Source: Glossina fuscipes
Lineage: Eukaryota; Arthropoda; Insecta; Diptera; Glossinidae
Assembly (NCBI RefSeq): GCF_014805625.2
Contig: NW_023998605.1
Coordinates: 645,597-709,596 of the forward strand
Reading direction: 5' to 3'
DNA length: 64,000 nt
The notes beneath the pieces are model-generated. The model did not search any database and was not told where the DNA came from. It was given only the letters and a program-made list of their open reading frames with translations. This document shows, piece after piece, positions 10,955-23,075 of this stretch. Position 1 is the first letter of the stretch, and each line of letters starts with the position of its first letter. A program made the translations under genes and the position numbers.

Positions 10955-12424
10955 TGGAAATTCGGAATTTTTAATTTTTTTTTTTAAACGGATACGTCTG
11001 CTAATAGATGAAATATATTTGAGTTTATATCAGGCGGCCCCGGGGCCATTATGCCTTATGGTTGTCTCTTATTTAATAAATTGGGAAATAACCACTCACT
11101 TGAAAAGGTTTGGGAACTGCTGAGGATAATGACAATTGTTTTCAATATTCTATTTTTCTTTTATATTTTTTGATTTTTTTATTATATTTGCAGAAAAAGA
11201 AAGCAAATATCGTATCTGCGGCAATCATTTTTTGCAAAAGCACAGAGAACACACGAGTTAAACAAACAAAAACGCCGAAAAACACCGAAAACAATTAAAA
11301 AATCGCAGACGAAAAACAAAACACGCACTACTCAGAACACAAGTCGATAACGTATCTGTTCTTATAATCCATGAGTTAATTAACTTCATGTGTTGTTAAG
11401 GTATGACTTCGGCACTGCCGGAACAGTGCAGATAGTTCTTTTCTTATGGCTTGTATTGAGTGTAACAAGGTTATGAGCGTCGTTCAAATTCATGCATGCA
11501 ACAAATTAACAACACAATTCAAGTCACAACTAAATTTTATGAGCCGAAATCCCCTAAGTGGGCGGACAGGAGTTAAAGTTAATTTCATTTAACAGTGCTG
11601 GTATATCTATAGCATTATTCTCCGACTGAACTTAAGTTTCTCCATTGAAAGTAGAGCGATTATATAATAATCTGTTTTAATATGATGGTAATGAAGCGTA
11701 ACGATGTGACGGCAAATTGCTTAAGGCAAAAAGTAGTAATTGCTTATGAAGTGATTCCATAGCGTCTAGGTGGCAACTTTAGCACGAAGATCATGCGGCA
11801 GAAGCGTATTCAAGTGTAGGTCGATAAATATAAGTTTTTTGCGAAGTATGAATTCTAAAATTCCCTCGAGCAGCTTTCTATCTTTATTAATAAAGAGTTC
11901 AATCTGTAAATTAAGTTAGGGCTGATTATCATCCCAGTTCGAGAACGTTTCTACGTCCTGCCGTTTATGTGACTCGATGAAGTATTCTCTTATGTGCAAA
12001 CTTCTTCTTAAGAACGACAGTTTTTTCGTTAGTTATTTAACTTTAAAGCCAAGAAATTGATTGAGGACCTGCAAAGTGTAACTGGGAAGACAAGAAAACA
12101 TTAAATTGTCTAAAACTGTTGACAACGTATTATCTAGAAAAGCTTATAAGTTTGAATAGCCAACACGCGCCGTCTGATATTAGTTTGTTCGGTACTTACT
12201 AGGGGCTCTAATCACGTTCGCCGGTTATACCGCAGACAGTTACAAGCAAAAAGAATTTACCAGTCATTACTACCATATCGAAAAAGAGGACGGACAAACA
12301 AAGCTTACTAAACATACTAGAAGGGAGTGATGTTTTTTTTTGATCATCGAAATGGCAGCGCACTGCCAACTGTTAAACCTACACGAGAATCAAAGCCATT
12401 CCATAATCGCCTTCGCATTACCTT
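10955..12424. other. No recognised feature
   Basis: AT-rich sequence. The first 150 bp may be the 5' end of the minus-strand ORF1 relic. Nothing else is recognisable. Confidence 0.35.
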
Positions 12425-12965
12425 GAGATGAATACTTACGTATGCTTAAACCAAACTACATCATTCTACATCCCTCGCCATCGCCTGATCTTTAGGTATT
12501 GGATGGCGCCTTCGTGTGGCTTTATATCCAAGCATGTCTTGTATTTCTTTCATCTTTCGGTGTCCATTAACATGACCGTTAGCAGGTTACACGACGTAAT
12601 TTCTACTTCAAAAGATTTGAAAAGCTTGCATCTCGAATATACCCGAATCAGACAGACGGAAATAGTATGGTGTGTATCGTCGTTTAGGCCGTGACACTGG
12701 TCGCATTCCTTACCTGCTCGTAAGTTGAGGTAGCGTAAGCAACTCGCAAAATTTCCATGATCAGTGAAAAACTGGCTTAGGAAAAAGTTGGCTTGTTCCA
12801 GTTTTCTTTGCCCAAAGTGGTTGTGGTTGCCCGAAACTTTCTTCTCAATTGCGCTCTCAGATTTCTCAAATTATAATTAAATTGAGTCCGGCGCCTATCC
12901 ACTCTTATTTTTAGCGCACGGAACAGCCTTATATGCCTGACCAGTATGGCTTCAGTTTTTTCCAT
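12425..12965 (-). mobile_element. R1-like non-LTR ORF2 C-terminus with zinc knuckle
   Basis: On the minus strand the reading at about 12780-12690 is LSQFFTDHGNFASCLRYLNL followed by GKECDQC...HHTISVC. This matches the TGHG-x-F-x-x-YL segment plus CCHC knuckle at the C-terminus of R1-type ORF2 proteins. It is preceded in a different frame by an Arg-rich stretch (12965-12777) and followed by about 80 codons ending near 12470. Stops and frame changes mark it as a relic. I infer the R1 side of the non-LTR tree from the GHG-F-YL plus CCHC arrangement. Confidence 0.55.
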
Positions 12966-14639
12966 GACAAGTTTCAGATTGGATTTGTGTAGCTACCTAC
13001 TTATTCGTCTTAATCTCTCTCAGCCTTTCCTTCGAAATCGGAAAAACCTGATCAACCTATCAACTGCACAACCTATCAACTTCGCCCCTGTTGAAAACTC
13101 CATATTGAACAGTCTGCCATATATGAGATCTCACAGGAAAAGACTTAGGGTGCAGGACATAATGCTATATTCGAGGGTAGCCTGGAATTTATCGTACCTA
13201 CGGTCTTCACTTAAATCTGAACTCCACGAACTCCCCAGACTCCTAAAGACACATTCCCCTCATAATTCAATATTCTAAGATATTTTTAATAGATTTAAGA
13301 AAGCACCTAGCAACATTACCGTAAAGAAACAAGGCTTTCATATAAATACACTTTTACATCAAATGCATTTAAAAACCTTCAAATTAGTGTGATGAACGAT
13401 TACTTAATAATAAGAATTGAAATAGCAATAATAATATGATAACTGCAGAGTGCTGCATGTTCTGATACCGCTGGTGAGCAAGAAGACGATGTTTTTAGTG
13501 ACGTTGATATTTATAAAGTTGATTGTGCTGGTTTACAAAGATAATGTTGGATGCTTTAGAAAGCGTTTAATGGTTTGAAGAAAACACATTTTAACAATTG
13601 ATATAAATGCTGTCGCCTTAAGGTACACAGAATTTGAGAATAGACCTAAAGGGTAATTACGAATGAAATATTCAACGAACGAAATGAATGAATATTTTAC
13701 GATCGCCGTGTACAGCGGCGAAATGCTTTCTCTCGCATCTGGCAAATGAAATAAGAGCAAAATAGCGGGTCAAAAGGGCATATTGAATACATTTTAGGAA
13801 AAATTGACGCAAGTGATGGTTTGAGAAGGAAGTACATACCTCTAATAAAGCGCTTCGCTTTATCCTGGAGTTGTTGGGGTCTGAAGGCGGTTAGCGACTT
13901 GTACTTAAGTGTGACACAGGGCAACTTTTCTTCTGTTGTATCAAAGACGTTACAAAAAATGGAAGAGAAATGTTGTGCGAAAAGAGTTCGGCTTCGGTAT
14001 TTAACTTTTGGAACTTCCGCAACTGATTTTAGCATAGTTATCGTTGCGGAAAAGTCGTTGAGGAAATAAGAACCCGCGTAGTCTTTTCACTTTAAAATGG
14101 AATTGTATTAAAGTAAAGCATATAAGAAATAAATCTGCTTCTATGATATGCTGTTTGAAAGTTAAAAAGTTGAAATTTAGAAGCCGGTTTTTAGAAGCTG
14201 ATTTAAAAAAAAGATTTATTTTATTGTATTCTTCCCCGGTAAATTTGTCAGCTCGAAAACTCTCTCTTCGCCCACCGTCAATATCAACTGCTTTCTTGAC
14301 CTTTATCTGGTCCTTTGTAGATACAATCTGTTTGTACCCGTCTTTTTTTTTTCTTGTATTTATTTTTTATAGTTTTGTCTTTAGTAACTGTATGACCTTG
14401 TCTTTGATTGTCATGTTACCCGTTTGCATACAAATAGACGTCAAAATTTGCCACTTATTTTTTTATAATTATTTAATTTAATCAATAATTAATCGTTAAA
14501 TAAACAATTACAATTAAATTGCATTATTAGTTACGAATTATTATCAGTAGGACTATAAAGTTTTTTTGACGCAAATAAAACAAAAGAAAAAAAATACAGA
14601 ATAGCTCAACTCAAACAATTACTCAGTGCCGAAGAAATT
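12966..14639. other. Unrecognised region with overlapping open frames
   Basis: A + frame at 12946-13278 and - frames at 14035-13697 and 13760-13533 are open, but I recognise none of them. The 14035-13697 frame (...KVKYRSRTLFAQHFSSIF...) looks protein-like in composition and overlaps the next minus frame, suggesting a frameshifted minus-strand coding relic of unknown origin. No splice pattern or terminal repeats are visible. Confidence 0.25.
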
Positions 14640-15800
14640 AGACATAACTACATAATTATTCATTACACTAAGGATTACTGAACCTATACACGCTAACAAT
14701 AGCCGGTATAATTAGTCAATAACGAGATTCATAACTTTATGGCATTGATAAAAAATAGTCTTGATGATCTTAAATGCAAATGATCTGGATGAATCAAATT
14801 CATCGTACGTCTGGATCTGACAAACCGCATTTTCTCGCATAGATATTTTAGTGTACAATTATAAAATAACTTATGAATGAAAAGCTTTGGGGTAAACAAG
14901 GTAAGACCTGACAAGCTTGACCGCGGTTGGACCAAACCCAAACTAAGTACTTAGTTTTTCAAGAGTGAATTATGCTTTGCAGAATCGAAGCCCTAGGAAA
15001 ATCAATCATAACCAGGGCTTATTCTCTGCACACATACCTTCAAACACTTTGAGCATCGCGGCGTTGCAACGGCTATGACCTTATTTATTACCAGATTGAA
15101 CTTCAGAAAGTAAATTCATGGAAAGCAAGTGAAATACAATCTGAGTCCTGAATCTCTATAAAAGATCAGTCTCCAACCACGTAGTTAGTCTCCAGAAAGT
15201 AAGAATTGAAAAAGTTAGGCTCGATATCACGAATAGTTTCACACGCTCTAATTCTAATTGTCTGCGAATTTCTCCAAAGTACCTTAGCCAGGAGACTATC
15301 TCCTGCTGAAATAATGATGCCTCATCTGTCATATTTTTATACACCTTATTTCTATGCTTGCGAAAAACCTCCTGGTTAGCAGCACTAGAGCATCGCCGTC
15401 AGATTTTATATGCACCACTCTTAAGTTTAATCGTTCGCTTAACTTCATTAGTAAACTATGACGGTTTGGACGGATTAACAACACAGATCTTAATTGGAAC
15501 ATGAGAATTATATAGCACAGATAAATTAGAATTTAGAGAGGATAATTAATGATCGGCAAGGGAAACCATTAACACCAAATCAACATTAAAGTCACTAGGC
15601 AAAATTATATGTTCATACAGTATGAAGAAGTTATACTTCGTTTTAAAAACCTCGTCCATGCAGTTATTTGTGTGCGTATTATACGCGCATTACAAGACAT
15701 TTGCTTGTATTAGTATCAATTTAAATAGCCAAATATTCCAAACATTGTCATCTTTCGACTAAGACACAATTCTATGACTTAAACGCTTGTTAATATACAA
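14640..15800 (-). mobile_element. Jockey/CR1-like non-LTR element, internally deleted (EN and RT pieces)
   Basis: Minus strand, in order. An endonuclease C-terminal block near 15605-15400 has PSDFNVDLV and, further on, VVNPSKPS-FTNEVKR. A linker region 15344-15156 follows. RT motif-A-like sequence lies near 15000-14920 (KLST-FGFGPTAVKLVRSYL). After an abrupt junction the RT tail 14880-14730 reads RSRRTMNLIHPDHLHL then RLFFINAIKLW-like. The core RT (PQGS and YADD boxes) is missing between the last two, so this copy has a large internal deletion. Multiple stops are present. It is a different copy from the ones at 3195-5823 and 18225-21870. Confidence 0.6.
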
Positions 15801-15894
15801 GGCAATATCTAGATAAACTTAGTGTAGTGGATTCTTTTGAATTTTTTTCTTTTTTTGTCCTGATAATTCGCTTCTTTCCTTTCGTTGACTTGAC

Positions 15895-16144
15895 ATGGAG
15901 TGCTTATATACACTATGTCGCGCAAAAACAGGCCCGGAATCGGATAGATTCGTTTCTTGTTGGCTTTGCGAGCGCTTTGGTCATGACGCAATCGCCGACC
16001 CTAGGTAGCGACATTGATTTTTACAAACTTTTCACGGAAACGCGAAATGATTTCTAGGAATTGAGTAGAAATCTCTGCTTCTTGTGGGAGAAGTTTGAGC
16101 TAATTAGGTCTAGGTTTGATGAGTGTCGTTTTATTGAGCACTCA
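15895..16144 (+). pseudogene. Jockey-like ORF1 5' fragment, copy B, running into satellite
   Basis: Start at ATG 15895. The reading CRAKTGPESDRFVSCWLCER matches the Cys-rich finger of the ORF1 at 5256-5823. A deletion then removes the second half of the finger, and the reading resumes in another frame with DIDFYKLFTE and, near 16105-16144, FDECRFIEHSS. The match ends exactly where the 63-bp satellite array begins (about 16150). Only the ORF1 start survives. Confidence 0.7.
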
Positions 16145-16149
16145 TCTTT

Positions 16150-16925
16150 ATACTATTGTCTTTAATAGAAAAACAGAAGGAATTTCAAATTTGGATAGGG
16201 TGAAAGAAACTTACACCAGCTTCTTTAATAGAAAAACAGAAGGAATTTCAAATTTGTATAGTATGAGAAAAACTTACACCAGTTTCTTTAATAGAAAAAC
16301 AGAAGGAATTTTTCTAATTTGTATAGTACGAAACAAACTTACATCATTTGTTTAAATAGAGAAAAAAAAGGAATTTCAAATTTGTATAGTATGAAAGAAA
16401 CTTACACCAGTTTTTTTAATAGAAAAACAGAAGGAATTTCAAAGTTGTATAGTATGAAACAAACTTACATCAGTTGTTTAAATAGAGAAACAGAAGGAAT
16501 TTCAAATTTGGATAGTGTGAAAGGAACTTACACCTTTAATATAAGAACAGAAGGAACTTATTTAAAAGAAAAACTGAAGGAATTTTAAATTTGTATAATA
16601 TAAAAGAAACCTACACCAGTTTGTTTAACAGAAAAACAGAAGGAATTTCAAATTTGTGTAGTATGAAACAAACTTACATCAGTTGTTTAAATAGAGAAAC
16701 AGATGGAAATTCAAATTTGGATAGTGTGAAAGGCACTTACACCAGTTTCTTTAATATAAAAGCAGGAGAAACTTATGTAATACAAAAGGAATTTCAAATT
16801 TGTGTAGATTGAAAAAAAAATTACACCCGTTTTTTTAAAAGAAAAAAGAAGGAATTTGTATAGTATGAAACAAAGTTACATCAGTTGTTTAAATAGAGAA
16901 ACAGAAGGAATTTCAAATTTGGATA
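16150..16925 (+). repeat. 63-bp satellite array with about 209-bp higher-order period
   Basis: About 11-12 monomers of 63 bp. The TGAAA-(G/C)AAACTTACA(C/T)CAG core recurs at 16201, 16264, 16329, 16392, 16455 and 16518. Three monomer types can be told apart: A (ACACCAGTTTCTTTAATAG), B (ACATCAGTTGTTTAAATAG) and C (GTGTGAAAGG-ACTTACACC). From 16392 the order A-B-C plus about 20 bp repeats at 16392, 16601 and 16810, a 209-bp higher-order period. The array lies between an ORF1 fragment and an RNase H fragment, all in the same orientation. Confidence 0.92.
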
Positions 16926-17707
16926 GCTTCACACTGCCAATCTTGCCCATAAAAACAAACTCAAAACCGTTATTGTTACCGACAGTTTGTCTGTATTACA
17001 AGCTGTTCGTAATCCTTCGACTTCGAGACGGAGCACCATCAACAAATTAAGGAATATAATTACTACACCCGACGGAAAAATTAAAATGTTATGGGTACCA
17101 AGTCACATCGGCTTACTGGGAAATGAGCAGGCTGATCGAGCGGCAAAGTATGCTGCTTCTGCTTCTCTAATTATGGATGATGTCATGGAAAAATTGGATC
17201 TTCAAAGATACATTGGAAGAAAAGTTAAAGAGAAAATTGCAGAAGGAAATTTACAATACCATCATCAACACTACTCTTCCATTAACCCTCAATTAACTCC
17301 ACCTCTATATCCAACAAATGTTGAGAAAACCAAGATCCAAACATTTTCGAGAATTCGCCTTGGTCATACAATTGCAACTCACCAATGGATCCTGAAGAAG
17401 TCTTCTCCCACAATCTGCTGTTGTGGACAAACTCTTACTATAAAGCACATTCTCTGCGACTGCCTCAACTTTTCCTTGGCTAGAAGTATTGCATTTGGAA
17501 CGATTAACCCTTTGAACATTCTACAATCAGCTTCAGAACAGAATATCAATTCAATATTTTACTTTATTAATACTACTAAGCTTATTATCTAATATCCATT
17601 TATTTAAATTAGAGACAAAAGCCTGTGTTGCTAGTGCTCAATGTCTTTTTTTTAGTCTAAGAATTCATTTGATTAGTTTAAAATTAAAATAATAATAATA
17701 ACAATAA
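16926..17707 (+). mobile_element. I-clade-like non-LTR retrotransposon, 3' end, copy 2
   Basis: Nearly identical to 300-1063 from CTTCAC-CTGCCAA onward. The frame 16987-17592 contains TDSLSVLQA, WVPSHIGLLGNEQADRAAK (with the Asp that copy 1 has lost) and the CCCGQTL...HILCDC knuckle. The first two RNase H carboxylates are absent because the copy is 5' truncated at 16926, exactly at the end of a satellite monomer (...TTTGGATAG). The tail AATAATAATAACAATAATA ends at 17707. High similarity between the two copies argues for fairly recent spread. Confidence 0.9.
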
Positions 17708-17788
17708 TAGCTCAGGTGTTTCATGCAAAAGAAATTACTTCAGGTGCGCTAAGATATATTCGGCATGACTTCACGTTAAAGAGATATG

Positions 17789-17920
17789 CTCGGTTGGAAA
17801 TGAGTATAGAAATGATACTTTACTAAACCTGACTAGTACATAAATACTACTACTACTCGGTTGGAAATGAGTATAGAAATAATACTTTATTAAACCTGAC
17901 CAATGCATAAATACTATTTT
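17789..17920 (+). repeat. 67-bp tandem duplication
   Basis: CTCGGTTGGAAATGAGTATA begins at 17789 and again at 17856. The two units differ at a handful of positions (for example AATGATACTTTA against AATAATACTTTA). No coding capacity. The flanking 17921-18224 contains nothing I recognise. Confidence 0.9.
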
Positions 17921-18799
17921 TCCGATTTACAATATTTACTTTTTGTAGTTTAACATTTTGAATGCCTATTGCAGGTCAACGTTTTCGTTGTATGTGACAT
18001 CTGTTTATACGAAATGCACTGTTACCATCTTTGTAAGTATTCCACTTAGTTTATTTATTTTGTTTTTATTTTTGTTCGTATTTTCTTTTTATAGTGTGCA
18101 CACACTGCAATATAAACAATAAATATAATATTGAATGTTGCAAGTATATACAGTATAACAGTAATATAAGAAGTACTAGCATTGATAATAATAACAAGTA
18201 AATGGTGTTGTTTTTATCTTATGAAACCCAACTAAAATAAATTAACAGCTGCATCCAATTTACTCTTAGAAGTAAATCCTATACTAATTAATATTTAAAA
18301 AGAAGAAAATCATGCACACAACTAGTACAGAGGCACACCCACAACCAGTGCAGAATCAAATTGAGTGAGGCTTTCAGCCGTTGCAAACATGTAAAAGCTT
18401 AGCAAGCGATACAGTAATCAATACCAGTTAATTTTAGAATCATAGTGGGATGTTAAAATTGCAAGTTAATTTAAACACGATATAGGCAAATCGCACGTAT
18501 TAACCATTTTTGGTTTGGTGGACTTTAAAAAGTCCGATATTGAGATTAAGCGATAGACATTATTTAGGTTTCTGCAAACATCTCTGAGCGGATCAAACTA
18601 CTCATAATTATATTTACATAAACTAAGCTTAATGAAAATAAAGCGCCTAGAAAAGCGTTTAGGGACATTAAAGTAATGTGGGAGAATCGATGGTACCATA
18701 GTATCAACTTAATTGAGAAGGGAACACTAAGAATAAATCTACGTTCCTCAAGTCACGTTAACAATAACAGAAGCAACCTATTTTCGTAAGGAGGAAGAA

Positions 18800-19897
18800 T
18801 GGCAAGGGGGTCCCACCCAAATTTCTAAGGACAAACAGCAAGAATAACTTTTAAACTGATTCTATTGAATCTACATAACATCTATAGAAAGGAGATCACA
18901 CAGAGGCATACTCAAGAGTTCAACTAACCCCATGCATAGCCTTCTTGTAAAGATCCTTCAGCTCTTAATGAAATCAAGCACGGACATATCTGAACTTAAA
19001 GAGATCGTAAAACGTAATCTTTGGTCGAATAGAACCCCTCAATAGATGAACGCATCAACTTTTCCAGTTTATGTGAATCAATGAAATACTCAGTATTGAA
19101 TGACTTCTTTTCATAAAATTTAACGAGCGCCATGTAACCAAATTATTTAAGTGAATTTGAAACTTATACGATTGTGATTCCAAAGAAAAAGAAGAAAATA
19201 GAGTAACATCGTCAGCGTGCATCGTAAGACCTGGCTGGATTTAATCAACGAGTAGAGGCCACTAAGATATACATTATATATAAAAAGGGTTTACCTTGAC
19301 GTCACGGGAAACTCATCCGAGGTGATGAAGTTAAACGGAACCCTGAATAATCTGTTATGCAGATGCGTACTTATACTTTTCACTAAGTAGAAAAGGCAGC
19401 CAGAGGCCTGGATTGTGAATATCAATGGTTAGGTAAAACATATCCTTTGCCAAAATCAGTATATACGGCATCCCTGCGAGAGCCATTAGAAAAAGCCTTG
19501 AAAAAATGGCACCTAAACTTTACGAGGTTCGTGACAGTACATTCACCTTTCAGAAAGCCATGCCGGAATATCGAAATATAAAATTTGAAAGCAAAATGTA
19601 AGTGCTGAGTAACAATTCGCTCAAAAAATTTAGATAAGACATTTGTGGATTGGAATACTCTTCCAACACCTGATTTCAAAGAGAGGTTAAAAATCATTGA
19701 AATAACAATACGTAGCTTGACAGAGCATGGTTTAAGTATACAGGACATGGAATTACATCAGGTCCAAGCGGGAAACTATATTTTAGAGACTTCAAACTAT
19801 CAAAAACGTTCAAGTTGGGAATCAAAGCCGAGTTAGATATCGAACACGAATAGTTTGTAGTTAAGTCGGAATTAGAAGTTGAAAAGTTTCGTCGCAA
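18800..19897 (-). pseudogene. Jockey-like reverse transcriptase relic
   Basis: At 19897-19750 the reading contains SLKSLKYSFPLGPDVIPC, the (S)PGPDGIP motif at the RT start. At 19690-19430 it reads FQSTNVLSKFFERIVTQHL, HGFLKGECTVTNLV, then AVYTDFGKGY. This is the motif-A region with the catalytic Asp kept, although the usual SKAFD is degenerate. Below 19200 the sequence is homologous to the RT tail at 3195-4155. The YADD box was not found. Confidence 0.7.
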
Positions 19898-20439
19898 TTA
19901 TTCAGTAAAGAGATTTGAGTTTTCAATATCGTCACAGAACTCAGAGCCACAGAAAGTCACATGCGAGGGATATAAGGAGATGTTTCTTTCGGAGTTGACA
20001 AACTTAAAAAAATATTTAGGAATAAGAAACAGTGAGGATTTTTTCAAGTGAAGGTAGCTCCAATAACGTTGGTGGTTGAGATAATTACTTCCATGCCTTG
20101 CAGCAAAATAGGCGAAATAATCTTAAGCAGATGCACTTTTCATTAACTTTTTAATAAGCTTGTCTTTTCTACTTTTGTAATATTTAACACTCTTTTTAAA
20201 CTATGAACGGATGCAAAAAGTAGCTAGGATAATACATTATAGAAAGATGACGATAAAGTTTCAATATTTCCAGCAGAGAAATCGAGCATAATGTGTGAAA
20301 GATGATATTTAAGCAGTAAAATATTGGTACTGTTGACATCATAATATTTATTGGAAGACGTTGGATTTGGCACGTTAGAGTAGTTCAACCAACCATCATG
20401 CTTGTAATAAAAGGAAATACAAGTTGATGGATGGTACGA

Positions 20440-20960
20440 ATCGGATAGCGATTTAAAACTACTTCCGCGAAATTGGCAAAGCAAAGATCTAGTAGCCTGT
20501 CATTATAAGTAGGAGTAAACTACGATCAAATAATTCATTGAAAACCACAATAACTGTATTCATACTTCCAGAATTATCACAATAACACCAAGTGAGTTAT
20601 GGCCAACGCCTTGAGTCTATCAGTAGGTTTAGACTGCCGATATGGCAATTAATACACTACTACCAGTGCGACCCAATCGATCCTTTCCGGAATGCTAAAA
20701 AGTGTTGTGAAAAAGTTCCGACGAACGTAAATAAGGTCTTAAGTTTCAGTGAACACCAAGGAGAGAAACACCGTGCTCACTGAATTTAGAAAAGTGGAGG
20801 GAATTTTTGAGTTTGGGCTCCTTATATTGCGGAAAATTAGATTTACTGGGCCCGAAGAAACATTTAGTTTTTAAGGGTGGAAGAGCTGCCGAATTACTAT
20901 TACAAGATCGATCCAGCGGAATGAATTCCTTAATTAAGGATCCAATTGGCCACAATTATT
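20440..20960 (-). pseudogene. Jockey-like endonuclease domain relic
   Basis: Minus-strand pieces: near 20790-20650, LRSSELFHNTF then KDRLGRTGSSVLIAIS, the usual SELF...Y-x-V-x-R-x-DR...GGGVLIA segment of the apurinic-type endonuclease. Near 20505-20450 comes NDRLLDLCFANFAEVVLN, its C-terminal LLDL motif. Frames differ and stops intervene. Confidence 0.6.
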
Positions 20961-21163
20961 TGTTTAACAACATTTTCAGTTTTTCAGTTGGAACTAACAC
21001 TTTAAAAGATCACATTACCGTAGGCTGAGATGGAGCCAATTTGAAAATGCTTACGCGCTTCAAATTGATCGATGGCACTTTTGCATCCGGATAACTTTCT
21101 ACGTTATCCTCAGAGGTCTTGACAGTCTTGACGCGAATATTGCCTTTCTGGTGGGTACAGACG

Positions 21164-21870
21164 TCAAGGTAATATTACCCCTACCAGGAACAATAGGATT
21201 CGCAGGTAGAGAGTTCTGAGAATTCTAGCGAGAATAAAGAGGACATGATCACACTTGCCTTTACAGCTTGGCGACTTTCCCAGCAGACACACCCCAACAG
21301 TCAGAGGAGAGGCGAATTTCTCATTTTTATAAATATTTTTTAAAGATGTACCCAGAGTAACCTGAATGCCACCACTGGGGGGAGGCACAGTTGCCACTTC
21401 ACCATAGCTAGGAAGAGGAGGGCTACCCAGCTCATTTAAAACTTTTTTATTACCGGCCGGCTCAACAATAGCGAAAACGCTAACTTTCTTTGTAGGCAAG
21501 AAAGGAGTACTCAGATGAGTCGACGAATCAGATTTAGACGACGGAGATGAAGTACCACACGCCACTCTACGAGATAGTAATTTACAGGCTAGGGCAGAAG
21601 ATGAGTGTTCTAGAAAATAACATTCATCGAACATTGTCTTGATTTTTTCACACTTTCCACACGAAGTAAAAAAGTTTTTGCTCAATTCAGGAAACCTATT
21701 CTTTATCTCTGTGAACAGTCAATATCACGCTTTCTACAGCCGGGACATGACCAATGCAAACCTTTCGAAGGATCAAGGACTGTACACTTTGTATGACGAA
21801 AACATTTTCAAAGTCATCAATTGATGAATCTTTCAGATTCAGGGTCCGTAAACTTCACAATATTAAAAAA
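21164..21870 (-). pseudogene. Jockey-like ORF1, copy C
   Basis: The finger region at 21850-21720 survives only in part: TDPESERFIN, then after stops KCTVLDPSKGLHWSCPGCRKR, matching the DP-K-WSC-x2-C part of copy A. From 21685 the frame is open to 21164: MFDECYFLEHSSSALAC, VACGTSSPSS, then VEPAGNKKVLNELGSP, a Pro/Ser-rich middle also seen in copy A (VGSIGNKRITNKQGS). The frame has 173 codons. Function in the element is presumably RNA or DNA binding, by family analogy only. Confidence 0.65.
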
Positions 21871-22914
21871 AAAATTAATAAAGGGCAAGTCAAGAGAAAA
21901 ATAGTAAAGTAAAAAAAAAAAAAGCGAGACTTATTAACGAGAGCATCTAGTGCTGACCCCAGAAATCGAATCGCATATCATAAAAAAAGGTTCAATATAA
22001 TTCAATCAGTTTAATCAATTCAAGCGCGTATAAAGCAATAAGATATAAAGATAAATTGCAAAATATCTTCACACAAAATAAAACATTGCGACTACAGCGC
22101 GTGCGCAGAGTTGCTAAGGTAATGTATTAATGTTTACATTAAAAAGGGCAAAACATCTCATTTCTATAGAAAGGCTGAACTTTAGTAATGCGTCGCTAAG
22201 CAACCATTTCTATGAACGGCGCTATGTAATCAACTACGACTACGAACATTTTTATTAGCGATAAATAAAATTCGTTGGCTTTGTTACCAACAGAGGCGAT
22301 AAAATAATTATAATTTTCTTTCTTTCAACGCTGCGGATGTACTTAATTAATTGATTACATATGCATAAGATATAAATTGAAATCCCTCCAGAGGCAGGTG
22401 ACATCAAATGAAATAAGCAAACGCGCGATTATCGCCCGATTTTTTAAGCCTTCCCTTAACCTTTCCATAACAATGCATTATTAACTGAAAGAAACGTAAA
22501 AATTGGGGGCCAAACTGACGCTTATTTGTTTTGTACAAGCAAACTACATATGGTAAAAAACAAGCATGTAGAATGAAATGCATAGAAAATTATGTAGAAT
22601 TTATGTTAAGCTATATTTAGCTTAATTTGGCTCGGTATTCTAAAAAAAAATTGTACATGCTTTCACCACTTTTTTTTCTTTTTTTCACAATTCACAAATG
22701 CCATTTCGAGCACATTTTATTTTTTTTATTTTTTTTTAATTTTTGAAGTAATAATTCATTCTTTGACAACTATTTATATATTTTTTTTGCAGCTGCTTCT
22801 TTACAAACGCAACTCTAAAGGAGAGAGTAACTAACGGTAACTAACTAACCAACCACGCGATGAAAATGACCTTTTATTCTACAACAATACGAAAATTGAT
22901 GATGTGTGTAAAAG
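21871..22914. other. No recognised feature
   Basis: AT-rich with long A and T runs (22640-22790). No gene or repeat family recognised. Confidence 0.4.
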
Positions 22915-23075
22915 GCAAAAACAATTTTTGTGTACGAAAGAGCGGGTTTACATTTGGTGGCGATTCTATTGAATTGAAGGAGCCAAAAACAATTTGTGGG
23001 TACGAAAGAGCGAGTCTGCATTTGGTGGCAATTCTGTTGAAATGAAAGAGCGAGTCTGCATTTGGTGGCAATATT
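22915..23075 (+). repeat. Tandem repeat, 68-bp then 40-bp spacing
   Basis: GTACGAAAGAGCG starts at 22932 and 23000, each followed by CATTTGGTGGC-ATTCT-TTGAA. A third partial copy (GAAAGAGCGAGTCTGC at 23045) follows 40 bp after its counterpart in the second unit. Each unit also carries CAAAAACAATTT-TG. Confidence 0.85.

Larger units (their letters stand above)
18225..21870 (-). mobile_element. Jockey-like non-LTR retrotransposon, nearly full-length but decayed (copy C)
   Basis: Reading the minus strand gives the whole order of a Jockey-type element in about 3.6 kb: ORF1 with Cys-rich finger (21870-21164), endonuclease (about 20960-20440), RT (about 19900-18800) and a 3' UTR to about 18225. 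All frames are broken. No target-site duplication or clear poly(A) tract was located. Copy A (3195-5823), copy B (15895-16144), a fragment at 23880-24135 and the sequence at the right window edge belong to the same or closely related families, so this copy is the best local reference for the layout. Confidence 0.75.

Noticed and set aside
16116..17050. Series of open frames with a 21-residue repeat (YTSFFNRKTEGISNL-like), looking like a repeat protein
   Set aside because: The frame follows from a 63-bp tandem DNA repeat. Units with indels break it, there is no start, promoter or splice context, and the array ends inside a retroelement junction.
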